A DNA stretch of 64,000 nucleotides, from the NCBI GenBank assembly GCA_030248215.1, contig JASANG010002790.1, positions 62,001-126,000 on the forward strand, written 5' to 3'. The notes beneath the pieces were generated by a model. That model was given only the letters and a program-made list of their open reading frames with translations, was not told where the DNA came from and did not search any database. How positions within the stretch are numbered: position 1 is the first letter of the stretch; every line of letters begins with the position of its first letter. Both the position numbers and the translations under genes were made by a program. Positions 21,200-32,849 of the stretch are shown here, in pieces. Origin of the DNA: Enoplolaimus lenunculus. Lineage: Eukaryota > Nematoda > Enoplea > Enoplida > Thoracostomopsidae.

Positions 21200-23529
21200 C
21201 CCAAGCAAGGTTGAAGCTCAACCCTAATTTAGCGCAGATCCTTAATACAAAATCTTGGTTTTGATCTCTGTGATGCTACAGCAATTGAGTTAGTGAATCT
21301 TGTAACGTGTATAAACATTTAAACAGTACAAAAATGGGTGAAAAGAAATTATAATTTAAAATTATTGATCTATTTGAAAGAATTTTGGTGTGGGTTTGTG
21401 ATGAGAAGCGTAGTCTTAATCCTGACAGCAAATATGTATAGAATATGATTTTGTTACGAATTTTTTAATTTTGTCTGTCAATATTTTTGACACGTTATAT
21501 TGCGGCATTGCATAGGTCTTCAGTAACGGAGAATTAGTTGATATCCGGAACCGTGAGGTGTCCACAAACCAAACCGGCCTAAAAGGCATTTAAATACTAC
21601 AAAACATATACCTCATTAAAGAAAATGTCCGGTCGTCAGTCACAATAAACATGGAGGTGCTATAGTTCTTCAGCCCCCCACAACGCGATCCATGGCATGG
21701 ATAACTTACAAATCCATTATCCACTCCAATTTTTTATCGTATGTTTGTAAAAACAGTCGACTGAAATTTTATTTTTTTGCAAAAATGAATTTGTGCAGAG
21801 CGTATATATGTAAACGTAAAAATAGGCATATATATTGTAAAAATGACTTTTACTTAAATTACTTTTAATTTTGTAGGAAGTGGTTAGATGTTGCGCAGCG
21901 TTTTTGCCTCGCTCGACGTTTATAGATTTTAAGCGGCTGTTTTGTTTGTTATTGAGGTTTTGTAGTTTTTTTGTTCGGTTTTCAATTCGCAGAAATCAAA
22001 AATTAGTAGAATGCATCTATACTGGACGAGGTACTATATTATTCTCGGAAGTGCAGGGAAATATTAGGTTTACATAAATCCTACTCGATGCAAAATACAA
22101 CACTTAAGGGAGCTTTTTAACAGACGGCAGGTACACAAAAAGAAAAAATTTTACCGCATGGAAAAATAAATGTCGATTGTCTATGAATAAAAATCCATGA
22201 ACAGGTATAACACTACAGCTCTGCGCTTTCTGCACTTTTGCTTGCAGGAAAATATTAAGCATTTCACAAGACACGAAAGAACTTTACATTGGTTAAGCAT
22301 CGGCAATGGCTATTTGAGTTCGATATAAACGCGTCCAAAAGGCCGAAAAAACCTACTACAACACATTTTTTATACTTGTCGCGACAGTCAAGTCGTGTAC
22401 ACATAGTTGTCCGCTACAATTTTGGTTTGCATATTCACGTACTGTATATGCCTACGTGGACTAATACTCTCTATATAGCGGGTTTTGCGTTCGGCATTAT
22501 TTATCGCCGATAAAAGTTTAGTACCGATGAAGGATTTTGCTGAACAAGTAAAAATACGTGAGAACGTAATTAATGTATACTCACAGAATCTGTGCAAATT
22601 TTACCAATCATGTTTTAGACATGACAAATTTTGGCTGCAAACGGCTTTTGCGAGAAATTCGACTAGTTAAAGATATTCTACATATCATTGTTCAGATCTA
22701 TATTAGTAAAGCTGGAACGCAACGCATACGTATTTTGGGCAGCGTTACAATTTTTGTAATGATTGTTTCAAGAGACAGCATATAGAGGCAAATTGGAACT
22801 CATTCTTTAATAAAATGTATTGGGAGGAATTACATTAAGGTTGTAAATTTGAAACAACGTTGCTTAGTTTGCTTTGTGTATAAGCCATGACTTACAGGTT
22901 AAAACAATTTCTACTAGAAAAAACCGTTTTGTAGTGAAATGTTTATTAATATCGCAGATTTATTTTGCGATGCCTCGTTTCAGCGATGTCGAGGTTAGGT
23001 GGTTGTTCGATAAATTATTCACTTGCATTGCACAGCACATAACTGTATACGGGTTTTATTTCGTGTAATTGTAAAATGTATACAGCAGTTGGATAATGAA
23101 TGTTTTGCATAAAATGATACGCTTATTTGGCAATGGTACCAGGTACTTTTTAAGACGGCCTGGAGGCCGTCTCTATTAAAAGCAGTTGATGTTTCGGGGT
23201 GTAAATTTAACCAAATTTGCAAAAGGAAAAGACGATAATTCCAGCTTACTTAATGAAATTTTGGTTTTCTAAGGTAAATGAAAGTTGCTAAAATTCTGCT
23301 TTCAACAACATGGAAAAGACCTGAAAATTTTCGAGGGTTAATTCATAAGTGACCCCCTTAAATAAGCCCTATCTGTCCCCCCTGATTTTGAAAAACCTAT
23401 TTTTGACCTTGCTGTGTTTACCATCAAGGTGATTTGCATATTTTTAAGTACATATGCACAGTGCACGTTTGTACTTTGTTTATATGGAAAACACAAATCC
23501 ACAGTACATTGTACATATAATTTTGTCCT
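21200..23529. other. Intergenic, nothing recognised
   Basis: AT-rich; short open frames (for example 21880-22077, 22289-22513) carry no motif or splice context. Confidence 0.4.
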
Positions 23530-23618
23530 GGTCGGATGGCCGAAGCCGAATGGACAAGACGGTTGACTTAGATGCTAGAGGCTATTAGTTACGCATCTTC
23601 CGTGAAGTCTCACCGTCT
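23530..23618 (+). pseudogene. tRNA-Leu(UAG)-like relic
   Basis: CGGATGGCCGAAGCCGAATG resembles the 5' half of a leucine tRNA with its A box. GACTTAGATGC would place TAG in the anticodon loop, and a long variable arm plus a decayed T-arm (CGTGAAGTCTCACCG in place of GTTCGAATC) follow. The acceptor ends do not pair well, so it is a pseudogene or the head of a tRNA-derived SINE. Confidence 0.4.
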
Positions 23619-23829
23619 TAATTATTGAGGGAAACTTATATGGATTCCTAATTATAAAGAACTACAAAAGCTGTCATTTCTCGCCATTTGGCGTTTTTGT
23701 CACTATCCATTTCGGTATTTTACTCAATGACTGTTTGTCAACAATTTATGTCTTATTCTTAATTAACATTGTTTTTGTATATCTTATTTTTAAATTAAAA
23801 AATTTATAGCCATATGCAAAAACGTAACA

Positions 23830-24110
23830 AGTACTCACTAAAGATATACTTAAAATTCAGTAAAACTTGCCCATTTAAGTGACGGTTTTACTTACTATGG
23901 TGCTTGGCAAAGTTTTACTTAATTGTAAGCAAATACAAAATTGTTAGATTTATATACATTTCTTTAATTAGGAAATGACATCAGTAGTTTTACTTATTTA
24001 CATTATTTAAGCAAAGATTTACTTAATATTAGTACACTTATACTTAAAAAAGTTAATAAAATATAAACAAAGCGTTTTAAGTAAAGTGTTTTATAGAGAT
24101 AGGACGCACG
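23830..24110. repeat. GTAAAAC/GTTTTAC-rich inverted repeat region
   Basis: Several TTTTACTTA and its inverse (TAAGTAAA, AGTAAAAC) alternate over ~280 bases. It may be an eroded foldback MITE; ends are not clear. Confidence 0.3.
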
Positions 24111-25104
24111 AAAAATGATTTGCATTTTAAACAGGAGCCCCAGTATGTGGTTATATTCAAATTCTGAATAGAAAATGTGAAGCACTCAAAGTTTTAGCCA
24201 ATAACTAATTACAGAACTTTAGTGATAATATCTGTAGGAAACATTAATTAATTCTAATTCTACTTTGGTAACTTTTTGCAGTCACATGTTACTAAAATTT
24301 GTAGCTTGTACAATTTCAGGTTATACTGTCTCCATAAAATTTTAGCGGATTGTTGCGGAAGGGTTACGCGACAAATTTAACATTTTAAGCGGTTTGGAAC
24401 AACTTAGGTTCTGTAAGAACTTTTGAAAAAGCGGGCAGTTAAACGTTACTACAAGACGATAAACAGATTTCTGATTAGCTATCGAAGCTGCATTTTTGGC
24501 AGCGGACAGGCTAATGAGAAATGTTTAAGTAATTTGACGACAACACACTGATAACACTCTGTTTACGTATATATACTTCGTGGAAATTTCTGACGTATAT
24601 TGCGAGACTCGATGGGCCACATTAATTGTCTATTGTTGCTATAAACTCAATAGATTAAGGAAAGAAGAATGTAGTATTTCCAGGACGTTGATCTTACCCC
24701 GTCTCCATTGCCGCTTTTAGAGGCTGCTTGTTAGTATGTATATTCTATGGTAAAGTTACGTTGATTTGATTTTTGATTTTCAGACATGAGGATTAACAGA
24801 CCTCAAGATTATATAAATTTCTAAAAAATTGTTAAACAGGTCATATTCTTATCGGCGTTATACGTAACCGGCAATCTTGCCAACCCCTGTCGTTATGCAC
24901 ACTTAAATAGTGTATTGCTCAATTATGTCGTAGGGACTCACAAAATCTTATACAAACAGCAACGAAATTTGATGCAATGACAAATTTTCTGATAATAAAT
25001 TTTATTATTTGTCTTAAATTTTCATCGAAGATATGCCTGAGAAAAAATGTCGCAGATATATTAATATAGCTCAACGACAGCTGAAAAAGTTTTGCGTTTA
25101 TTAA

Positions 25105-25461
25105 ATGAATTCGGTTCATAAAAATACTACCGTTTTCTCAAAGGAATCTCGATACATTTACACAACAGAGTGCGAACATTTACAGTCATTGCAGTGTTTG
25201 TTTTACCGTATTTCACTGAAATCGAATTTATACAAAGTTTTTGATCAAAACGATCTTCCGCAGATGCGTCGTAACTGCCCTTTCACCATTCTGTCAAATA
25301 AAAAAATTTCGGATTTTGAGGTTCAAGATATTTGCAAAAATCGCGATTCCGTTACATTTTCGTTGATTTATAAAAAATATCAGTCGAAAAATCTTAACAG
25401 CTTTGCGGCACCGCAGGTGCTGTCTTCTTTTATCAGTTTTCTCATACAGTTGGTTGATTAA
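25105..25461 (+). CDS. Unassigned ORF of 118 codons
   Basis: ATG to TAA with no interruption. The product begins MNSVHKNTTVFSKESRYIYT and ends SFISFLIQLVD; it is basic, with several Cys, and has no domain I recognise. The codons look more balanced than in neighbouring AT-rich frames (for example CTTCCGCAGATGCGTCGT), which is the main argument for coding. There is no signal peptide. It could be a single-exon gene, a relic of a transposon ORF, or chance in 64 kb of six-frame sequence. Confidence 0.25.
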   Translation: MNSVHKNTTVFSKESRYIYTTECEHLQSLQCLFYRISLKSNLYKVFDQNDLPQMRRNCPFTILSNKKISDFEVQDICKNRDSVTFSLIYKKYQSKNLNSFAAPQVLSSFISFLIQLVD

Positions 25462-25499
25462 TTTCATATTCGAATTATGAACACCAAACTGAACAGTGA

Positions 25500-27320
25500 A
25501 CAGTTAACAGTTTAATTGTATTTATTCCGGTACTCTTAACCTTATAAGAACGATGGAACTAGCAATCGTGAACGTTAAGTATGTAAAGAATGTTGCTGTT
25601 TGTTTTCTACTTGAGTAGTAAAAAAAGGCCTCTGGAGATCGTTTTGCTTCGAAAACTATAGCAATAGCAAAATAACATAACTTCTCATATACGATATGCT
25701 GTGAGCACAGTCGGTTCCAACTGACTAGCTTAGCCATTACCCATGCTACAGTCTCAACGAAGTCTCTGGATCCGTAGTGTCTGACATTTGCACTCCTATG
25801 AAATTGGCCTGCGACGCTATTTGGCTCTCAACTGCAATACAAATTTCACGCTGAATTATCGGGATTTATTGAGATTAAACGCAATAATTGCGGTTGGCTT
25901 CTAGCTCGCTTTGTTTTGTGTCTCTTGATTCCTCAAGTCCCGAAATATGGTTTTTAGATTTCTACATGCCTCCAAAGCTGACACACAAAAATTTAGTTTT
26001 GTGTTGCAGCTTATTTTGGTAATTTTTGATGTAATCAAGGGGTCTTCGTTTACCTCGTCTATTAAGGTATTCAGTCCCCTGCTTGCGGCCCTTGAGCTTT
26101 AGTCCGATTTGCGATTCTGTGTTTACCGTTATCATTTCGGCTTAAGTGCTAGAATTTATCATTTACATGAACAAGGTTGCACATTTCAAATTCAATCAAC
26201 ACACAAAATTGTATGGTTTTTCGTTGAAAAACAGTACAAATGTTTCATCCAATTCCGTTTGCGGGTTGCAGCTCAAACTAAGTGCATTCCTATTATTCTC
26301 GTACAGAAATTTTACACTCATTCAAATCCGTGTCGTAAATTTGTTTATTCAATATTTTCCAATTTTTGAAAATTGAAAATTTGAACCTTTTTCGTGCGTT
26401 CACTATGAATTCATTTAAACGATAATATATTCTGATGTTCAGTATTCAATGGAACCTGCGAGCTGCCGTAGTGCAAACAAAGCTAAAATTTTTTAAAATT
26501 TTGTACAGGCGAACTTTTCAAAACTAGTTTTATAGTCAATACAGGCATTTTTACTAGCTATGGCTTTATAATTTTTTACGCAAGCAAAGCGCACATCAAA
26601 TCCTTCCCAGTTGCAAGTTTTTTTTAAATCGAGGACAAAAACTATTATTTTTTGCGTAAAAATCTGCGATGTTTGTGTGTTGTATGGCGAATATCAAAAT
26701 TTTAACAACACTGAGTGAAAAATTTCCAGAGAACACAAACGTTGTTCCTCAGTGTCAAAAAGTATACTTCAATTTAAAATTTCCAAATACACCTGTACGG
26801 TAGTGACGCATCCAGAAATTTGTGACGGGAGGCACGCGATATACTCTAGTGAAAACGGCTCACGAATTAAAGCGAAGAATATGCTACACGTAATTTTGGT
26901 ACTAAATTTTAATACAAAATTTTGGTTTTGATCTCTCCCTGTTGGTGGAGGGGCGATAGTTTGGATGGCTCAACCAATTTCTCCGCCCCTACTTTGCACA
27001 CAATAAAACTAAAAACATCATTTTAGCAACATATCCGATAGAGAAAGGGCGTTTGGAACGGTGTAGAAAGAGAGTTTAAGCGAAGCTACAGTGTTGTGTA
27101 AATGTAAATAAACGCATATGTTGGCGTATTTAATACGACAGACAATATTTAAGAGGAAAATTTTTTAAGATTTTCTTTACAAGACGCAATTGCCGGAATT
27201 TGATTATTGAGAATTATACGTTTGTAACTATTTTATTTTATAGTCCCTAATAACGTAGATTGTTTTTGTTAATGCCCTCGGGCGGTCATTGTTGTTAAAA
27301 TTAGCATTTAGATGGCAAAA
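25500..27320. other. Intergenic, nothing firm
   Basis: AT-rich. A short GC-richer patch at 26930-27000 (GGTGGAGGGGCGATAG) follows a phrase (AAAATTTTGGTTTTGATCTC) that also occurs at 21246, suggesting an old dispersed repeat. Confidence 0.35.
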
Positions 27321-27374
27321 ATCATGGTTACTTTTTCGGATAATCGACCGAAGGATAATGGGTTTTCGGGTTTA

Positions 27375-27610
27375 ACCCCTTCTCACAATGGGGCCGAGGA
27401 AAGACAAGTGTATATACTTTAAATAGTATGTACCTCGTGCTTTTAACAATAGCAACATGTATACATAGATGGTAAATCGGACCACAAGAATGATAGCCGC
27501 TTGAGCGACAAGCTCCTTTGATGACTATACGCCTCTTAACTGGTAACTGGAGTTCGAATCCGACAATAAAATTAGGTCTCAGTAGAAATAGAAAATATTC
27601 CCCGAACAGG
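27375..27610 (+). mobile_element. tRNA-like MITE D, copy 1 (diverged)
   Basis: It starts TTTAACCCCTTCTCACA. The 5' half (GTGTATATACTTTAAATAGTA, then CAACATGTATACATAG) matches copy 2 at 56256. The tRNA-like part keeps a B box GGAGTTCGAATCC at 27549-27561, while the A box has decayed. It ends in GAAAATATTCCCC directly against a fragment of MITE B, so it probably inserted into that element. Confidence 0.6.
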
Positions 27611-27795
27611 TTTTGAGTCTCAAGCAATAGTAGTCCGTATTCGTAACAAGAGTGTTTGAGCGGATAGAGTCCCTAAGCCCTAATTAGAGTCCATAAATGT
27701 CCATTATCTATAATTGTAGTGCATAAATGACTCCAGGAATAAATAAGGTTGAGTTCGAAACTTTAAAGTTTAAAGCATACTTAAGTTCCCTTTCA
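27611..27795. mobile_element. TA-flanked MITE B, fragment
   Basis: TTTTGAGTCTCAAGCAATAG, AGTCCGTATTCGTAACAAGA, GAGCGGATAGAGTCCCTAA and GTTCGAAACTTTAAAG follow the consensus of the complete copies for ~180 bases; both termini are missing. Confidence 0.7.
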
Positions 27796-29806
27796 TTCGC
27801 ATCACTGCAGTGCACAGCTGAGAATGTTGGATCAAGCAGAAACAACAGATATAAAATATATAACATGTAGCTCGTTCACGGCTACACAAGCTGCAACAAG
27901 TCTGGTATACCCAATCAATCCGGTATCACAAAATCTGTTAACGCAACATCTTCGACGCTTGGGCGTGAGAAATGCCGATGTTTTACAGATTTTAGCGATA
28001 TTTTGACGCTGCAACTCCAGTTATTTGCTAACATTAATATATTTTAAATTTTCATGTTTTTTCATTCTTCCACTCCTTCGGAAAAAACGAAAAAGGAATT
28101 TCCGTTGGTTTTTCAGGTGCTCAACCCTGGCCAAAATGCTGTCAATTTTGTATTAAGATAAAATAACGAAGAGTAAACTGCCACATTGGGTTCGGTTTCG
28201 AATATTTACCAGTTTTATTTAGCATAAATACAAAATCGTTGAAATATTTTTCTTCAATAAAAACACGTCATGTACTTTGTTATTGCTCACATAGGCCATC
28301 GGGTTTCATATAGCATTCAAGTGGTAAATTATGTAAATCAGCTTATAAATAATTAGAATTGCTGTGAAAATAACGGCATAACAAGTTTAGTGGAAGATTT
28401 GTAAATCTTGTAGCAAACATGAAAGAAACGTGAACTGAGTATTGCCTAATATATAAATAGGTACGGCTGTCACACCGAAATGAAATGATGAAATATATTG
28501 CTATTTACGACAGAAACTATAAATGCGACTAAATCTACAGAATACAGTTACCTTTTTGTTGCAGACATGTGAATGTGGTTGAAAATTTGATCGCAAGAAG
28601 TGTAAGTATATAAGAACAAAATTTGAACTTGATTAACATTCCAAAATCAGAGATGAGTTTACTGTTTGTGTTTTTGTATTTTTCTGAGAGCCTCAATTTT
28701 CAGATAATAGCCTATATTAAGATAGTACGTCGTTCCGTCAAAGTATACCGCAGTATCGCTGTTGAGTACACATTAAAATTTACCAGAAACTCTATAAAAA
28801 TAGTGCAAAATTTCTGACATATATAACTTGGGTGCAATGCGCGTGCCCTCACTCGGCCAACATCTCATTCGGCGAACAGTCGAATTTGACATGAAATAAT
28901 TTCATTAGGACGGGTAGGATTGCGTCCGAAATTTCTGAAGCTACGCTTAAAAAGCACGTTTTCAGTCGTTGAAAAAATCAGCTAAATTATGCGAGTCGAA
29001 AACATTATTACACGTTCTCGTAAAACTTTTACGTAAACCCTCCGCAAACACCACGTACCCAGTTAACTAATTCCTGTTGGCCGAACGAGGATAAATCTTG
29101 CACTGTACGGATTGCAAAAATTTAATTTGGAACTGCAACAAAAAAACAGCAGCTGCAAGCTGAAACTAAACATATCATAATTCTGGTAAACGAGCAAACG
29201 AACGAACCAACCAGTGACAGTTACATATGAATATCATCAGATGTGACCTCCGACGGTCGTCCTGTTGAATAACTGTAACTGTTTGAACGGAAAAATTATA
29301 TTGCGTTTCGATTTCGGCGTATTTATAGTTAATGCAGCGATGTTAATATCCTTGATTGTTCAATTCAGCTGGTCAGAAATAGGACACCACCCATACAAAA
29401 AGGTTTCAGCGAGTAAGGTAAATAGCCTAGTTTTGTATGTAGCTGTTTGAAAATGCAATAATTGTTTGTTTGCTCTAACCCAGCAGCCTGACATCTAAGT
29501 AGAGCTGACAAGAAGAAGTATATAGAGATTTAGATAAAGCCTGGGAATATTTTCGAAACAGAAAGCTCTTGCGAGGCTGATGGAAAAATATTAGGCTGTA
29601 TAATAATGGTTAAAGCGTCAATTTGTGCTATTTTTTTATTTTTTCCACTCTGTTAAACAACTTTATAGTGTATTAAATAAAATTATTACATTTCAACAAG
29701 ATAACTCGTTGGTGAACGTTTAATAACACCAGCTTTAATACCACGTTTTAAAACCCTGAAAATGTGTTAGTCCTCAAATTAATTAGAATATTTCTTCTTG
29801 GAAATT
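27796..29806. other. Region upstream of the plus-strand gene's first candidate exon
   Basis: No exon recognised. If 29807 marks the initiator exon, promoter elements should be here, but no TATA/Inr pair stands out in this AT-rich sequence. Confidence 0.35.
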
Positions 29807-29931
29807 ATGGAAGGTCCTGCTGTTGGCTTCTCAGTAACCATATCCGATCAACCGCCAGCGTCAAATCGACTTCAACAGACGTCAGTTGTTGTTCGTGCGG
29901 GTAAAGGAAGATCGAGGCTAACAAATCGAAG
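29807..29931 (+). CDS. Candidate first coding exon of an unrecognised plus-strand gene
   Basis: ATG followed by MEGPAVGFSVTISDQPPASN, then RLQQTSVVVRAGKGRSRLTN and R, ending at donor CGAAG|GTTAGT. It is 125 bp and leaves two bases of a codon. The patch is GC-richer than its surroundings and reads like a flexible N-terminus with a basic end. I do not recognise the protein. Whether it belongs to the same gene as the exons at 45-63 kb is unproven: the next placed exon needs a phase-1 partner, so at least one exon is missing between them. Confidence 0.45.
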
Positions 29932-30012
29932 GTTAGTTGGGAACGCTAACAACATGCATATCTTCTGTTCAACCCAGCAAAGAGGAATCGCTGAGGTAGT
30001 CCGATATGAATA

Positions 30013-30168
30013 ACCAGTGGATGATGCATACTTCAACAAGAGTATGCAACTGGGAACATTCTGTGTAGAAAAGGATGTACAAAGCACGCGTTCCGATGTG
30101 CGCTGGTTACATTTTTTGTAGGCAAAATGTAGCCAGTTGCACACTCTCTTGTGTAAATCATCCACTGG
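30013..30168. mobile_element. 156-bp foldback MITE X
   Basis: Arms CCAGTGGATGATGCATACTT and its imperfect inverse AAATCATCCACTGG, continuing through GTATGCAACTGG / CCAGTTGCACAC. Flanked by TAA / TATAA, consistent with a TA-type target. It lies 80 bases after the 29931 donor. Confidence 0.65.
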
Positions 30169-31614
30169 TATAACTCTATAATTTTCACTTTTGCTCGATA
30201 CATTTTGCTTTGGTGCATGTTGTTTCGATTTCGTTCATAATATGGTTCAGGTTACGGCCAAGCTATGGCTCACTTTATTCTATTATAGTCATTAAAAACA
30301 TGAAACCTACTTAGTGTGACAAAATCAAAATAACCAGCCAACTTAAATAAGCGATCAAACTTTCGTCATCGGACAAATTCTTTCGGGCTACTGGGAGCGA
30401 AGATATACGTGTAAGGGAGCGTGATGCACCCTTATTCCTCGTAGTTGTGGGCCAAAAGTGGCAAAATTGGGAAACCCGTTTTCAGATTAAATATGCTGGA
30501 TTGCTTGCCATTTGTAAAAAAACTCCGACAACTGGCACAGTTCCTAGCCAGGACAAACATCCTGTTGTATTCCGTTGTACCTCATCGCCCAACACTGAAA
30601 AAACCTTAAAACTACAAATGGCTAATTTTAAATTTACAGTTTTTGCTGCTGACAAGCCTAATACACCATATTTCGCATTAAATACAGCCCGGATCCACCA
30701 ACGAACCAAGAGGTACACGGGCCATGGCTCCCACAACTGAAATTAAACCAAAATTTAACATTACGATTTAGTCAGTACTTAAATTATACGTTTGGCTTCT
30801 TACTCGCTTCTGTCAGGAGCTTTTTTTACTATTATCGCGATGAACTCTGTCTGACGTTTTTCTGCCGGATCCGCTATGGGTCACCAATTTAAGCAATATC
30901 ATTGTTGACAATATTATTACTGTAGCAATATTCATGAAATCATAACTAAAAAATTATATAAAACATCATCGCTTTTTTGCAAAAACACAAAAATCTAAAA
31001 ACTGGGCATATCGTTCGTCAAATTATTTGAAGCTTCAACTTTATTAAGCTTTAGTTGCCATTATAAAACCGCGAGTTTAAAAACTACTGTTTTCTGTAAA
31101 CGCCCTCGTATATAAATGCGCACACCATTTTCGCACCAAAACGCAACGTTATATTTATGCCTGTTGTCGTCTAAAGCTAGTTTGTCCGGTTTTCTGTTTA
31201 TAAATTTAAATTTCCGTAAATTTAAAAAAACTATAATCTGTTGCTAAAATTTTTTTTGAGCTGGTTTCCCAACTTATCGTATCCTCAGTGTTTTCGATAC
31301 ACTGAGAACTGCCGGGTGTTTATGTGATGATTTTCGAACACTTTACGCTATATCTGTAGTACAGTTGAAATTTGAATAAAAGCTACCGTTTGGAGTATAA
31401 GTATTTGGTCAAATAACCAACTTTTACTTTCATATCCACAACCCAATACGGTACGATGATATATTTGCATTTGTGGCCGCAGCCATTTAATATTTTATTT
31501 CACACGTGCAAAATTGAAGATCAATTTTAATCTGTTATGCACCGAAGTTTCTTTCTACAATTCGGGGCAACCAATTCTTTATTTTGCAAAAAGTTGAACG
31601 GAAAGATCCAACTA
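30169..31614. other. Presumed intron with an unassigned open patch
   Basis: 30445-30740 is open in two plus frames after an acceptor-like TTATTCCTCGTAG, with products containing KKTPTTGTVPSQDKHPVVF or DCLPFVKKLRQLAQF. Neither has a fitting donor or a recognised domain. The rest is AT-rich and featureless. Confidence 0.3.
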
Positions 31615-32060
31615 CAGTATTAACCCGAATAAGAGGGGGACTGATATTTATTTGACCTCTCCAGAGGGTACCCCTTTTGTTATTCGGTTACGGACTGTTA
31701 TTTATTTTTAACCCACGCTTCGCCGCCCTTCGTTACTGATATATATCCGGTACTGCAATTACCCGTTGAATTAAACATTTATTTCTCTTGTGTCTATAGT
31801 TTGAGCGATAATACAAAGTAATAATTATGAATGTACTTTCAAAATTTAAGTAGGCATTAAAGTTTCGAACTCAAATTATTTGGTCCTGGAGTCATTTACG
31901 TGCTGCAATTAGGGTTAATTGACATTTATGGTCTCCAATTAGGGTTTAGGGACTCTATCCGCTTACGGACTTTTATTAGAAATACGGACGCCTATTGATT
32001 TGTACTCAAAATGGGACCCCCCTCCCCTCTTATTACCCCCTCTTATTCGGGTCAATTCAG
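31615..32060 (-). mobile_element. TA-flanked MITE B, copy 1
   Basis: Terminal inverted repeats CAGTATTAACCCGAATAAGA and CTCTTATTCGGGTCAATTCAG, flanked by TA on both sides; about 446 bp. Contains the family blocks GGGTACCC, ACTGATATATATCCGGTACT and GTTTAGGGACTCTATCCGCT. It lies in inverse orientation to copy 2. No ORF; Tc1/mariner-type target is inferred from the TA. Confidence 0.88.
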
Positions 32061-32422
32061 TACAAGTCGCTCGTCAATCCCGAAACACCAACTAGTTAAA
32101 GATCCATAAATCTATACGCTGCGTAGCATAGAAAACACCTTCGAACCTTGCCTCAAAACTGTTAATAGCCAAGGCCATAATTGAAATAAAGACGCAAATT
32201 CTTATCTGTCATGTGCCAGCCAAACGGGTTTGTCCCACTTTCGAATTTTAATTGCCTTTCGCCGACGTGTATATTTCTATAGTTTATGTTTGCGATAGTT
32301 GTTTAACTTATCTAAGTACGATATTAAACACGGTAAATAGAAGCAAAACAAGAGGTATGAATTTTACGAAAATTGTCACACAAACTTCCTGAAGAATATG
32401 AAGAATAACATAAAATAGGTTA

Positions 32423-32849
32423 CTGTATTGACCCGAATAAGAGAGGGTCCCCATTTTGAGTCCGAAGCAATAGGTGTCCGTATCCCTAATAAGAGTCCGT
32501 AAAGCGGATAGAGTTCCTAAACCCTAATTAGAGTCCATAAATGTCAATTAACCCTAATTGTAGCGCATAAATGATCCAAGGCCAAATAATTTGAGTTTGA
32601 AACTTTAAAGCGTACTTAAATTTTGAAAGTAAATTACTAGGTATAACCTTGTATTATCGCTCAAGCTGTTGAAACAAGACAAATAAACGTTTAATTGAAC
32701 GGATAATTGCAGTACCGGATATATATCAGTAACGAAGGGCGGCGGAGCGTGGGTTAAAAATAAATAACAGTCCTAACCAAATAACAAGAGGGTACCCTCT
32801 GGAGAGGCCAAATAAATATCAGTCCCCCCTCTTATTCGGGTCACTACAG
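32423..32849 (+). mobile_element. TA-flanked MITE B, copy 2
   Basis: CTGTATTGACCCGAATAAGA to CTCTTATTCGGGTCACTACAG, TA flanks, 427 bp. Nearly full consensus. Confidence 0.92.

Noticed and set aside
24700-24725. Minus-strand ATG GAG ACG GG|GTAAGA as the missing first exon of the ARHGAP39 homologue
   Set aside because: The phase would fit, but the same phrase (CCCCGTCTCC) recurs at 33659 in a repeat-like setting and only three codons would precede the donor.
30447-30740. 97-codon plus frame with an acceptor-like upstream site
   Set aside because: Two overlapping frames are open, neither begins with ATG, no donor fits and the phase does not match the exon at 29807; kept only as an open patch.
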